Of a stretch of 64,000 bases of DNA, positions 1 to 13,800 are shown in pieces. A program made the translations under genes and the position numbers. Within the stretch, counting starts at the first letter, position 1. Every line of letters starts with the position of its first letter. The DNA is from Romanomermis culicivorax (Eukaryota; Nematoda; Enoplea; Mermithida; Mermithidae), in NCBI GenBank assembly GCA_963922205.1, contig CAWUHX010000097.1:248001-312000 (forward strand), in the 5' to 3' direction. Under the pieces are notes generated by a model. The model searched no databases, was not told the origin of the DNA, and worked only from the letters and a program-made list of their open reading frames with translations.

Positions 1-930
1 ATTTATTGTTTTTTTGATTGAGTTGTCATTTTTCTGTCCATACAGATTACTGTAAAATTGGTTAATCCCATACAGTATTTTTGATGGGTCTGTGATGGTG
101 TTACTTTTTGCACTTTGAAAACTAGTGATGCTTTTCCTATCGTAGTTTCTTTTTTTCGTCTTTAGAACGTATTTTTTTGGTTTTTCTTCTATTTTCTTCC
201 ATCTGAGTTTTGATTTCTCAAAAGAAAAGGCAGTTTTTTATCCATGATTGTATTCAGCTCAGTTAAAACTAACTTGTATCAGAATTTGTCATCTTTATTT
301 TCAAAATTATCCAATTTTTCCTGTTGTCCTTGTAATTTTGTCCTGAGTTCCTTTTCTCCGTTTTTTTTCGTTTTGGCAACTTCTTTAGAGTAAGCTATTG
401 TACAATTTTTCATCTTATATTTTACATATTCCCTGATATTTGATGCATCTGAGCTGACCTTTGTATTTTTCTATATTTTCCTACTGAATTTTTTATTGTA
501 TCACAATGAGCCTAGTGTATTTTTTTCTGTAATAAGTGAATTATTAAAGTGACAGAAACCTGGTCCTTTTTTCGAATCGATTTCCAATTAGTTTGAAGGT
601 TACGGCCTTGTGATCTGAAGGTGGATCACTGATTGTGTTGCATTCCTCCACCTGGCCTATTATTTCCTCAGAGGCGAAGAAGTAATCAAGTCTACACCTA
701 ACGTTTCACTTAGGTTGGTACCATGTGTTCTTTTTTCTCATTGGATTTTCAATTCTGAAGGTGTCTACTATGTCTAAAGTTGATGTGTACTCTAAAATTT
801 ATTAACCGACTTCGTTTTGTGACTTCTGATACTACCATCTGATTTGTCTCAAGTTTTCGTCTACTGTCATGTTGAAGTTTCCACCCATAATGACTGGCGA
901 ATCATAATTGTTGAAACTTTTTATCTGATG
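1..930 (-). mobile_element. Degraded non-LTR retrotransposon (LINE), endonuclease to pre-RT region
   Basis: On the minus strand around 920-600 the broken frame reads VIMGGNFNMTVDEN, then DIVDTFRIENPMRKKNTW, then CRLDYFFASEEI, and SDPPSDHKAVTFKL. These match the APE-type endonuclease of L1-like elements (GDFN, RLDYF and SDHxAV motifs). At 550-1 it continues with GPGFCHFNNSLI and a Lys-rich YSKEVAKTKKN segment typical of the stretch between endonuclease and reverse transcriptase. Several stop codons and frame changes show it is dead. It runs off the left edge, so the RT domain would lie outside. It occupies the expected position of the intron before midasin's last exon. Confidence 0.8.
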
Positions 931-1061
931 AAAGAGACCTTCAAATGTTAAGAAAGATCACTTTTTCGATTTATATACCAGTACTTTGAAAATTGAAAAG
1001 TTGCTGCAATACTGATGTGACAAACTTCCAAAATATTAATGATATAACAGCTTCTGCTTAC

Positions 1062-4000
1062 AGGGATTATATTCGTTGCTTTTTGCTCGAATGTCAAATG
1101 GGAAAGTGTCCAGGCGCCTTCGTCGTCATCGAATTGTCGATCGAAAGGATGCAACAAATGAGTTTGTTCGCCAAACTTGCAAACGGCCAATTGACCGCTT
1201 TCCAAATAACGTAAAGCGTTGCTCATTAGGGCCAACGATTCGAAGGCGAGCTAAAAAGTTCACGAAATTAGTATTTGCAGTGACATTAATGATGCATATC
1301 ATATGACAAAATCTGACATAAGCCTATACAGGGTAGGTCAGAAAGAGTACCGCTATCAAATTTGCTGTTGTTCATCAATGATTTCATGCTTTTTTGCCCA
1401 ACTTCAAAAATAGGTAATAGTGATAAATTTGATGGAATTACAATGAGTCCTAAAAAGCTTGTGATCTCTCTTGATATAACTTTATATAAATAATCCTGTT
1501 TTAGATAATATTTTACAATGTAACTAATCAATTTATTGTCTATTGAAATCAACTTCATAGTACAAAAACTACTCTCGGTAGTGACATGATTATGGGTTCG
1601 ATATTCTATAGGATTATGTACGTACTTGTTTTGTCTTATTATCATTCATGCTGGAAGAATCGTCGATGGCCAACATAATCTGATAATCGCGTTTAGCTTT
1701 TTTGGTTCGTCGCAGCCAAATTTTATTCTTACGATAAAAGCTGGCGATGTAAGGTACCAACTTGCGAATGTTTAAACGTTTTCCAGTACGATAATCGCCT
1801 CTGGAAAAATTATAATTCAATATTTATTAATGCGGCACTCCGTCAAGACCTAGCGTAATTTCCGCGTAATATTTATGAATTTGTCCATCTGTTGGACGTC
1901 CAATTTTTTCCTATATTCGAGATCTAGCTTTCTAGGAGGAGTTCACTTAGGTGTGTACCAGACCCAAACCGGAAAATATCACCAAAAGGCCATTTGAAAA
2001 GTTGAATAGATGATTGAAAAAGATAACAAAATTCAGGAGATGTAGCCAATTGTGCCATTTTCATATGCGCTTTTGCTAATTGCGCCGATCTAAAGGCGCC
2101 AAGTGTCATATGCGTCTCTCGTAAAATGCACCATTTGCGTTTATATTTGGATTTTTGCCGCTTCGAGTTTTAGCATTTCACTCCACATTCTTGTACTGAA
2201 ATAAAACGAGCGATAATCCATTTTTGTAACTTTTCATGGATTTTTTGAGATGCAAAACAGGTAATCCTGCTCGCGTTTTAACGGCTTCGTTTAACGAACA
2301 GCTACCAGTTTTGGAGAAGGCAAGAAATGTCGATGTGAAAAGAAAGACTGCTCTGCATACTTGCAAAATAATGTAAGTCATGAATTTTCAGGTTGCCTAT
2401 TCACTACAATTGAAATAATGAAAATCTGCTGGAGCGAGGTTATCGATTTTATGACAGGAATAGCTCATAATTTGGTTGATCCATTGGCATGTTAAATATT
2501 GCAAATTTATAATATTTGCGTCTTGCTTGTTTTGACTTTTCAACTCAAGCAGTAAAAACTAGGGTTGTCCCAGGCCCCGGCCCCGGGGCAGTTTCCCCGG
2601 CCTCGGAAGGGAGAAACAAAACCTGGGGTTGCCCCGGTTCGGGGCAAGACTACAAAAAATCAGTATTTTTGATAGTATAACAAGCTCGATTTATAATAAA
2701 ATTGAAGTTTAGACTGTGACAAGTAAATATTTAGTAGTTAGTTTGACAGTAATACTTTTAGGAATCACTAAATTCATGTTCTATTTGGATAAAAGTTTAA
2801 AAGTTTTCATTACATCAAGAACTGCACTTCAACTTTAATTGATTTTTTCAGAAAACGTACAATTATATTAGCTATTCATTGTTACTGATTTGCCTAAACT
2901 TCAGCACACATGTCAGAACATGTTTTCAAATTACCTAAGTAGTGTCCAAGAAGTTAGAGCTGAAGCGAATTCAGATTCGAGCCACAGTCATTCATTATGC
3001 AAAAGTGACAAAGAGAATGAAGATTTTGACAAAGTTGTTATTTGGGAAAATGGTGATTTTTGATTTTTCACCACAATTTTGTGATATCTCCAACTTTCTT
3101 CTCGAGCATTTTTCAAAAGTTTCTCCCTTCCAGTGAGGGTTTTTTTCCGTACCAGACGGAGTTTTTTGGGCTGGTACGGATCCGCACTGTACAGATTTTT
3201 TGATGTACAGTGCAACCTAAAGCCTGACGATTCTTTTGATTACGTTATAGGATTTCCTGTCTGGAAAGTCATTTTCATGCATTTTAAAACAAAAAATCCT
3301 GAAAATTTTCCGGCGTTTTGAGCCGGATTCAAATGATTTATAATTTTGAATGTTAATTCTGATTCACGGTTGAAAAATGTCGTCCTATCTCGTGGATCAA
3401 TCTTGTATTGTTTCTTGACATAGTTGAAAAAAATCAAGATTTTTCTCGATCCTTTTGCAGTGTTTGAATATTTTACTGTTTTGTGAACATAAACTTCCCA
3501 TTTGAAATATGATTCAAACATCATCACAGCAGAAAAATGACAGATATTTCATCTGTTTGGGGAATCTAAACTATCGGGTGCGCGCATAATTTTTGTATTA
3601 AACATGTTGAGAAAGAAACATTTTCCTGTATTCTAGAACTTTGAAATTTGAAAAATTTTTGACTAAAAGATTGAAAGTTGCTGCTGAATTTTTTGCAACT
3701 TTAATTCTCGTGGTTTCATTGATCTGAAAAGACTGTTTATTATTATGATTACCTATGTGCTAATAAACGATGATTACGATCGATGACACCATGCTAAAAA
3801 ACCCGCAGATGAATCGATACAAGTTCATGTATGCAATGCAGTTTCTTCGGGAAAAGAACGAGTTTCCTAATTTTTTGTAATGACAATTATCATAAAAATT
3901 TAATTTTTTTGTCTGCATCAGACCCTATCTAACCTATCAATCAATGCAGTATCATAGCTGACATGAAATAAAAAGAAAAAGAATCACCTTAAAAATTTTT

Positions 4001-4895
4001 CGATGTGATACATGAAGTATGGTACCACTGTGACGTATATATGTCTGCCCCGGCCCTGGCTAAAATGTCTGTCCCGGGACAACCCTAGTAAAAACTAGAG
4101 TAAATGTTAGCTGCAGCTGTTTTTGAGCAAATTTGAGTTATGAAGGTAAAGGTCACAGAATGATCAGATCATAAAATCTGGCAGAAACACAAGAAGAGAT
4201 GATGAAAACCATTGATAAAAAATAAAATAACGAAAATCACACATGAACAATGTAGATGGAATAATGTAAGTCTGAGAAAAATAGAGGCAAGCTGCAAAAA
4301 AATTTTCAAACCCTTTTGAATTTTTGGATTAAAAAATTCTGCACAAAAAAAAGAGTTCTAAACAACTGATGAAGGCGATTGTCATTCTTGTAACCGTTTA
4401 ATTTACAGGCGCATCATTGTTGCTTCTATGAATGAAAACACAAGGGCGGTGCATTCGCAAAAAGCGTAAATGCAGTTGACAAATTACACACCTGATGCGC
4501 ATATAACAATCGGTGCATATAAAAATGGCGCACTTGAAAATCGGCGTAATTGGCGAGGGCGCAAATGAGAAAGCTCAAATTAAATTAGCGGATATGACTA
4601 CAAATCATATCAAATGAGTTTTACCTGGGAAATTTGATATAAAACAAATGCGCCAGATTTCACCTCATAAAAAAGCTTCCAAAAAACGAAACTATGCTCA
4701 CTGATATTTCGTCGCTAATGTCGGTTCCAAAGTCAACCGTAAATTCTCGCTCAACTCCGATGCCAGGGCTTGGGTCCAGAGGGCATATTTAGCCCATAAA
4801 ACTTTATTTTGTTGATTCGATTCGCCAGGATTTGTGTCACTTTTATTGTCAAAATATTGTAACATTTCATTCTCAAACATTTTCGACGTCGAAGC
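1062..4895 (-). CDS. MDN1: Midasin pre-MIDAS and MIDAS exons (3' end missing)
   Basis: Exons at about 4895-4702, 1800-1626 and 1250-1062. The first ends LRLTLEPTLATKYQ; the second continues GDYRTGKRLNIRKLVPYIAS then KNKIWLRRTKKAKRDYQIM, and the metal-site motif AIDDSSSM (DxSxS). The third reads LAFESLALMSNALRYLESGQ and HLLHPFDRQFDDDEG, then TFEQKATNIIP before gtaagc. This domain binds the UBL domains of NLE1/Rsa4 and WDR12/Ytm1. The part of MIDAS with the remaining metal ligands (the VSDGRG region) was not found in 1-1061, where a LINE remnant lies, so the last exon or exons are probably left of the window. The 2.9 kb intron 1801-4701 contains a hAT element. Confidence 0.96.
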
Positions 4896-7800
4896 CTGCG
4901 GAAATGACAAAAAAAATTTCTACTCCCTCGTCGAATGATCAAGTTTCTTCTTGTACCTGATTATAAAAGTCTAAACACGTATGAATAGTCGAGGGTTTGT
5001 ATTCTCCCAGAATTATGATGTCATCCGCAGAATCTTCTTCCAAGCTGGTACTACTCTCGTGGTCAATAGCAGTGCCATTATACTTCGGCGCTTCCTTTTC
5101 TTTGCGATCCTGAAAAATTATTTATGATTGGAAAAATAAGCGATACAAATTATTTATTTAAAACTTACTTTTCTCGTCGAGTCCTCCTCGTTTTCCTCTA
5201 CTACATCTATATCCATCTCTGAATCTTTCTCTTTTTGGGCAACCTGTTCTTTGGCAATGTCCAGAGACGTTGAATCTAAAACCTGCTTCACCTTTTCAGT
5301 CGAATTCAAATTTGGTTGATGAGTGTAAGTCGTGTCGTCATCAATTTCGATAACGTCGTCCAAATCACCGATTTCGCAAATTTCGCGCGATTTTTCGATC
5401 ATTTCCTTCTGTTGATTCTCTACCGCTAAAGTTTTGTTGCTCTCGTCTACTTTCTGCTTTTTATGGCTAAAAATGTCAATGTAAAGTTAGAGATGTCACG
5501 GACGCCAGTTAGCGCCGGCCATTTTGAAGCCCGAGATTTTACTACTACGCCTACGAACAATATGAAATGCAGTGATGTGCTGTACAATGTAAAAATAAAT
5601 TTTTCATGAAAATCAAATAGTCGCATATAAATAACAGTGCAAGTAAAAACAAAATCCGTATTGAAAATGAGAAGGTTGCTAAATTGAACTTGTTAAAAAA
5701 GATACTGATTTACGATGCTGATTTTTCATTTGCATAAACATCTATTTGTGTCGTCGAGACTCATTTTATTTTGAAATAGTAGTCGCAACGAGAAAGAAAA
5801 GGTTAGTTCAATTTTTTGACTCCTACTTTAGCAAAACGGCAAATGGTTCGACAACGGGGGAGCGCAAAATGATAGAAAGGTATCATACCTATCTACTTTT
5901 GATTTAAGTAAATCTGGGTCCGCACCACATTTACTACTATGTATATACACTAGATGGATTATCGGTATTTTTTATGCCGATCATTGACGAAAAAATTTTT
6001 TTCTCGAATTAGTAAGCTAATCAATGTTTTCGTGATGAACGTTTATCACCTCGCTGCAGCAGCCATTCCAAAAATACAGAGATTGTAGTTGATTGGACAC
6101 ATGATAATTTTCTGCGCAAATTTCGAAGCTAATTATTTTGCTATAACCAAATAAAATTTCAAAGCTTAAATTTAGATGACTCACCTCAATGAAGAGTAAT
6201 TGCAGCATGTGATACTGCATGAAAAAAATAGTTTTTGAAATTTCTCGAACTCATCCTAATCTTTATGTGTGTCATTACTATGCATAAGGCACTGGCAAAA
6301 GGACATCACAGGTTAAAATTGAAAAAATCTGAAAACTACAAATTTCCCCAGATTAAAAAACCATTGCTCAGGCATTGACAAGCCCAGTTTAAAACGGTTT
6401 CGCGATTTTGGGGTCATCGTTGATATGCATTTACTTCTCAGAAGACCTTTCATTTGTCTCATCTTCCCGACTGGAACGTTTTTTTGCGAACGATCTCCCG
6501 CTTTTTCCGCCATCGTCTTCTTTTTCGTTCCTTGCTGTATCGTTTTTTTCCGAGTCCAAACCTTCTTTCGTTATGTCATCGCTCAATTGATTTTCAATTT
6601 CTTGTTGATTTTTTTCATTTAAATTTTGATCATCATTGCGATCATTTCCTCCACTTTGCTTTATTGTTTGGGCTTCATTTGACGGCTTTTGATCAGTCGT
6701 TGGTTGCGCTTCATCTTCGACGAAAGGCTGTTGATCCTCTGGATTTATAAAATCCTTGTCGACTTCACCGTCTTTTTCTTTTTCGGTTTCCATGTCTTCG
6801 TCTGTCCCCGCATTTTTAGCTGAAGAAGATTCTTCTTCTTCTTCTTCATCCGATCCGTCACGATCAATCATTTCCGATAAATCGATGTTTTCGACATCAT
6901 CTTCGTTATCGGGCAGAAGTTGTTCTTTATCGTCCACTTCAAGCTCGCTTAATTCGGCTGAAAATTTACAATTTTTACAGGAATGGTGACAAAAACTGTC
7001 TGTAAATTTTAATAATCTATCGGATTTTGATCAGTTATATACACGGTTGTTTGTTGGGTAAATTTACCAGTTTTATCATAAAAGTATTGAGCCTTGGCAT
7101 CCTGGAGGGGCAATGCCTAAGGCATACATGTAATTGGGGGGAAGTGCTATGGGAACCCCCCTCCCCAGAAATCGTCGACCATATGGCTAGCCATTGGGCG
7201 ACCCCCCCCCCCAGGATTTTCCAATCCTATGGCTAGCCATATGGTAGCCCTAGGGACCCCCATAGTTTTAGTCGGAAAAATACTGAAAAATGTCATTTTT
7301 CCTTGAAAAATGACAATTTTTGAACAAAAAATGGCCAAAAACGTCAATTTTCACGACGCTTCGCGCCATAAGTACATATTTTATCATTTTTTAGACAAAA
7401 ATTACTACTTTTTAAACCGTTTTTCGGACATTCTTCATGGAAAAAATCTAATTTTTTTCCTTCAGGGACCCCTCCCCCCAAAATTTTGGGAATTACTGAC
7501 CCCCGGCCCCAAAAAGGTGCTCCAACCTCCCCCCAGACCTCGGAGCTCCGTTACATGTATGGGCTAAGGATAGGGCTGGCGGGCAATGGTTAACGATAGG
7601 GCTGGTGGGCAATGGCTAAGCATAGGGCCGGGAGGCAATGGTTAAGAACAGGTCTAGCGATCAATAATTAAGCATGGGGCTGGCGGGAAATGATTAAGCA
7701 TAGAACAAGAGTTGTCCTCAACTACGATCTTACTGCAACCGATACCACAGTAATAATTTAATTAAAAGGGGCGTTGGGGTCATCACATTCAGGAATTCTC

Positions 7801-10800
7801 TCCCTATGTTTGCCGGAATTCACGAATTTTTTATCAAGTTGTGACAGGTCACATTTAGATGTTCTGACGCTATGTTTTCATAAAGTTTGCGTTTTTTTGG
7901 ATTTAGTGAGTGGTACTTACATGCTCTCAATATGATTTCTACATTCTGTTCTTGTATGGAAAATGGTTTAACCGACTGCAAATTGGAATGCGTATTCAGG
8001 AAATAACTGTTGAAAGAATATATTTTTTGGCATTTTAATATCGAAAATCGGAATCCAAAAAAAAATTAGGCTCTTCGCCCTAAAACTTTTTTATCATTCT
8101 TGCTGCTTCGCCTGAATTTATTAAACATAATTTGCTTCAAGCTACTTTTCTCGCTGCTTAACTGATAGAAAGCATCGTGTCATTGCTCAAGTCAGAACAT
8201 CATTCTAGACTTAAAAATTAAACCTTAGCCATGGAATAAGTCTTGAAAACATTCCTTTACCAGCGCCCTAGGGTGTAAAACTCCAAAAAAATTTCCGGCG
8301 ATTCGCGCCGGAAGGAATGATAAATTAAATTCAGTCCTAAGTATTTTACTTTAACTGATCGCAGAGATGTCGTCAGTGGAATTTCTAAGCAATTTAGGAT
8401 TTTTTCCCTCATGTTATGAAAGTGCAGATTTTCTTCTCACAGTGCAGAAAGTTTTGGACCCAATTTGTGCACCTGTGGTGCACAGAAAGCCCTGGAGTGG
8501 ATTGACCTTTATTGTACTCAATTTGCGCGTACTTCTGCACATTCTACATCGAAATTCGACAGGTTTATTGCAATTATTATGCATTTTGGCTTCATTTTTG
8601 GAGTTTATTGAGGTGTTTCTGCAATTTTTGCATATTTTCCCACTTCAATGCTATTTTAGCTGTCCCAGGTTTTCAAGAAATTACTACATATTCCATCATT
8701 TTTTTAATTTTATGTTTTACTGACATACCATGCCAGCTACATCAAAAGTCTATGAAACGGGATATTTACCTGAATATTTACTACAAAAGAGAAATATGTC
8801 AAAAAACATTGAAGCATATTTGAGCCAAACTTTTCATCAAACTGGAGAAACAGAGGTTCTTTTTCTAATTTACCCCATAAGTACTGGAATTTTGTATTAC
8901 TCCTCATAATACCCAGCTTACACGCCCAAACGTTCAATTATGGGTTCAAGTGAAAATTATAAGGACGGCAATGATTTGGCGGAGAATGCAAAAGGGGCGC
9001 CAGCCAACCGGACTCTACAATTTATTTTCAATTATGTCACATTAAACCTAACGGTGTAATTTTGTTACAAGCCTGCGGTGCGTACCCCTACAGAGCATAC
9101 TCGGAAACTAACTTCACTTATCCTTCTACTGTCAAGAATGATGCTATAGGTATCCTTCGCATGTACTATAAAGAAACTCCTGACAAGTTTAACAGTACAC
9201 AACAGGATGAAAATTCTAGTTTCGACGGCAGAGTTTCAAAATTTGCAAAAGCGTAAAGGTTTAGATGACTGTCAAGCTACATTGCAACCTGTTCTCTCGA
9301 CAAAAGTTGATTATTCCAGGCAGTCGACTTTGATATACAGCTTGCTCCTGCAAACAATTTATTTTTCCTCATGTCAAGCACTGCAGAAACTTGGGAAACT
9401 GTCATAATCATAAAACTATAGTAATTGTAGAGGATTGAAATAGAAAAATCGGCGATAATGCCTATTCAGCGCTTTTTGAAGCAAGAATCAGTCTTCTATG
9501 ATGCTTCACATTCGAAAAATTTATCCTGTCAAATGGACCCAGGGCATACAAACGTCAAAAATCTTTAAATATGGAATGGAAAAATTCCAAAAACGGTTAT
9601 TTTCACCAGGGTACAAACTATAGAATACACCGATAACTACCTGGTAAATCTCTTCAGTTTCAAAACTGGAAGTTGCAGTCAAGTACATGTTAATGGGCGC
9701 AATTACCCTTCACTTGCCCATAATACACAGGAAACTTGAATTGAACCATACATGTCATCTTTATAAATGGTTAGAAAGCTCTATGCAGACACCGATACTG
9801 GTTTTACATTGGACGATTTTGAAAAGCATGGACATCAAAATCTGCCTATTGACTTGAGTTAATTGAAAAATGAGAAAGAAATTGGGTTCTGAGATGTAAT
9901 GCCAGATGCGATGAACTGTAGATGATAATTATACCCTATTTTTCTACTTAAATTGGGATGGTGAAATCGAAATCGATGATAAATGCAAGATTCATATCAA
10001 CTTTCTGCCTAAAAATTATAAATAAGATACTCGTAGTATGAAACATGAATTCTCAATTCTCAAGCAGGTGGAATTAAAAGGTGAATGGCAAGTTGGCATA
10101 AAACAATTAATAGGTACTAAAGTCTCCATATCCTGTAGAGGATGTCTTACAAAATAGAGAAGGCTGCAGATTTTAGCCGCTGATGGTGAAGAACTCGGAA
10201 ATAATGTGTTATCGAGCTAACCAATGAAGCGCCAATATTAATTGGTGTCATATGCAGTTTAGATAAAAACAAATTTGCAGTAATAAAGCCGCCAGCAGGA
10301 ATTCGCGTGCAGCTTGATTCAAAATTTTTGACTGGTGCAATTGTGAGCCTGAAGTGCTTCCTCGTAAGAAATATCAAGATTTCAGCCTATCCTCAACCAT
10401 TGCCCGCCGGCCGCATCCTTAATCATCGCTTGCCAGCCCTATGCCCAACTATTGCCTGCCAGCCCTATGCTAAACCATTGCCCGCCAGCCTATTGTCAAA
10501 TATTGCTCGCCAGGATACCGGTGCTCACTACACATAAAAGCATGTGTTAATATAGTTTCATGTATAATTTTTAGCAAAAAATAGTTAAAATCCGACAAGT
10601 CTTTAAAACTGATGCTAGACTTTTGAAGTAATACCTTTCTCTTCGTTTTCCTTCTCCGGAATTCTATTGTGGTCTTTCGCGACCATATCTTCCTGAGCAT
10701 CTTTGGCGCCTTCCGTTTCATCGTCGAGCGTCGAATTTTGTTCTTCTTCTCTGTCGTTCCACATTTTAGGATCTAACTGATTATTCTCGGGATTTTCAGC

Positions 10801-13800
10801 TTCGCCTTTTTGCCAATCCGGTTCGTTCATCTGTTCATCCTTTTCGTCGTGGCCATTCTCAGATTTTTCTTCCTCTGAAGGATTACACGACAAATTTGAG
10901 TAGAGTAGTCTTCGTTTTGAACAAAGAATTTTCTAGAGTACCCTAGCATAAAAATGAACTAATGAACTTTATGCATTAAGCTACTTATGAGAAAAATATC
11001 TGCTAACGTTTAGTCAAACGAAATTTCGATACCGTCCTGCTTTTGAAACTTCATTTTATCTTTACAAGAAAATGAGCGCGTTCCTAAATACAGCTGATCT
11101 GATCAAAGACAGATTTTCTAGCCATTGATTTTTCCAACAAATTTACCATCATTCAAAGCTAAATCTTCCAAACTGGCTTCAAAATCATCTTCGATTTCCA
11201 GTGGTTTATCAACGTTTTCCATTTTTTCGTCTTCTTCGGCATCCAAATTTTCATTGTTATCCTTCTTTTTCAATCCTTCGACTTGCCCAAGATCGTCGAT
11301 ATCGTCCGAAACGTCTTTGGCACCGCGCCCATCGCCCATTCCAGCGTTCTCTGTATCTTCGAATTTTTCGCCACCATTTTTCAATTTATTCTGATCATCG
11401 GCGTCTAAATCCGGCACTTCCTTGACGAAACCCTTTTTGCGAGAGAAAAAAGTTTTAGAAAAGAGGATGGAACGATAGTGACCGTTCTAGGCAAAAATGA
11501 TCAATTACTTCTTTCAGTAGATGCATCCACGATTCGATGATACCCAAGAAGAGGATGGAAAGTTCGACGTACATCGAAAAGCAACGCGTCGAAAAGGTCT
11601 TGCATACTGTCGAATAATTGGTAAAAATTGAGCGTATAAAAGGATTAATGCTCGAGCAATTCGCTCTGCATTCTTCCATCAGCTTATTTGAAAGTTGTAG
11701 AACCTTAAAATAAAATTAATACAGATTAATCAGAATTAGAAGTTAGTAGAAATCATGATTTCGACCATAAAACTGTCAAGCAGATTTAACTAAGTTGTTC
11801 AGATTTATCTTTTTGTTAGTCGGAACAATTCTTTTCCAAAATTTATTTTCTGAAAAAAGAATAATCCTTTCGATTTTTTTCTACATCTCTGATCTCAAAT
11901 TATTTGAGTTTTCCGAAATAAATTTCAGAAGCTCGATATTTGCAAAGAGAAACAAAACTAGATTCAATTTATACCTTTTCAAAACTAAAAACACGTGACA
12001 ACATTTTGCATTCGTTCAATTTTCCTACGATTGTATCGTCCGAATCTTTAATTCCACTTTTATCATCTAAAACCTTCCATAGCTCTTGTACCACGAAGTA
12101 TAATTTATTAGCCAAATTTTCGGCCAAGTCGTCATTATTTCTGAGCATGGATTCCGAATCAATCAGCAACAGGCCAGCGCTGTTGAAATTACCGATCAAA
12201 TCGAGACATTCGATCAAATAAGTATTGTAGAAATTTGCATCTGCACTATAGGGATTAGAGGAAATGTCCAGCAGAATTTTCAAAGGAGTTTCCACTGACT
12301 TCAATTTCGAGCAAATGCCGTTGATTTTTTCGAAATTTTCAAGCGACAAATATCCATCTACTCTCTTTGAAGAATCTTCTATTTCGGCTATATTTTCTTG
12401 TAAATCTTTCACGTCCGAAGAGATTTTTTTCAAAGTTGAGAGATGATTTGAAAATCGTCCGTCCTTGTGATCCAAAAACGTTAAAATTGGAGACCTGTTG
12501 ATAATTGGGTTGAGATTGAAATTTTCTTTATTCAATCCTATATTACAGTTCCAAATATCAGACGTCCTATCCAGTTTGTACGATAAATTTCTTCCTAAAT
12601 CCGATAAGGTCGTTAATATTTTTCGGCCGCGACTTTGTAATTCGAAAAAATCGATCGAACAATTTTCCGGCGACGATATTTGGAATAATGTTTCGTATTT
12701 AGATACATTTTCAATCATCATATCCCAATTTTGTAAATTAGCACGAAAATTCGTCAGCATTTTGATGAACAATTTTACGTAACCGACGCAACGTTGCGAT
12801 ATGTTTCCATCGATCTGATCGTGGAGCTTCTGACCAGAAATTCGGTCAAAAATATTTTTACGCTGTATACAATACCAGAATAGGCGATCGAACCGTTGAA
12901 CTGTGCGTCCGCAAATTGACTTCGACCCATCAAACTCAAATATTAGGGCGTCTAATTTTTCATTGACTATTGAAACGCCTTCTCTGTATCTGAATCCGTT
13001 TAAGCGTAAACTTTCGAACAAATCGACCAATAAATTCGTTCTTTTTTGTTTATTACGCTTGTAAAGTTTCAGATTTTCTTCCTTGACGTAGCCGTAATTG
13101 ATGTTTTTTCTAATTTCGGAACCAAACTCTAAAGCAGTTTGGCACAAATCGTCGTTAATTTCGCGGAAACATCGATCGTTCGACAATTGAGAAATTAATT
13201 TCGAAGAAAATTGATTGAATTTTGATATGTAGCTGATCAACGCTACCAGATGTTGATTATTCGCCGAAAAATTAATATCGTGATCTAAAACTTTGGGGCA
13301 AATTGAAGATCTACAATCATCAATAATTTCTTGCGGTACAGTCAAGGCAATATTCATATGTTTGGCCACAGGGTCTTGTAAGGCTTCCTGAAACGAGAGT
13401 AACCTGAGCGAATATGAATTAAATAAGTAGCATTATTATGCTAATCGTCTGTGGAATTATGTCTGACTGAATTTGAGGTGAAGTCGGTTGCAATATCGCC
13501 AGTTATACTCGACCATTTGAACCCGAAAGTCAGACTTAGCAGTTGAAATAAAGGGAGTATATAAATTCTCTTTATAAGGGAATATATAAAGAAATATATA
13601 AATTAGAACTTGGGTTCGTCTCGAGACCGAGTTAATTCCGAGTTGCAACTTCTACTTGCAATAAAAAGTGACTATTTTTTAAACACGAGCAGGGTTCCAG
13701 TGGAAAATGAAACCCAGAGGTAGTAGGTTCAAGTCTGAGCTCCTGTATGCTTTCTATACATGGCCACATTCATCTCCACAACCAATTCTTTTCATTATTT

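Larger units (their letters stand above)
7090..10525. mobile_element. Defective Polinton/Maverick-derived element in a midasin intron
   Basis: The ends read AGCCTTGGCATCCTGG (7090) and, reverse complemented, AGCACCGGTATCCTGG (10525). Both start with AG, as Polintons do. Behind each end lies a tandem array of roughly 30-bp units containing GGGCTGGCGGGCAATGG, so the inverted repeats are made of minisatellite. Inside, two broken plus-strand genes resemble Polinton capsid-type proteins. At 3.4 kb it is far shorter than a full 15-20 kb Polinton and no polymerase or integrase was seen. The expected 6-bp target duplication is not visible (gtattg versus cactac). It also carries a 433-bp ACATGT-ended insertion in the left array. 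Confidence 0.65.

Noticed and set aside
6408..6989. Plus-strand serine/phenylalanine-rich open frames (also 11125-11425)
   Set aside because: They lie exactly opposite the Asp/Glu-rich midasin exons; GAA/GAT codons read backwards give TTC/ATC/TCx, so these are shadows.
7559..7700. CRISPR-like array
   Set aside because: Units are contiguous and imperfect with no unique spacers, occur inverted at the other end of the same element, and the genome is eukaryotic.
13700..13760. tRNA gene suggested by GGTTCAAGTCT
   Set aside because: Only a B-box-like sequence is present; acceptor, D and anticodon arms cannot be folded. At most a SINE or chance match.
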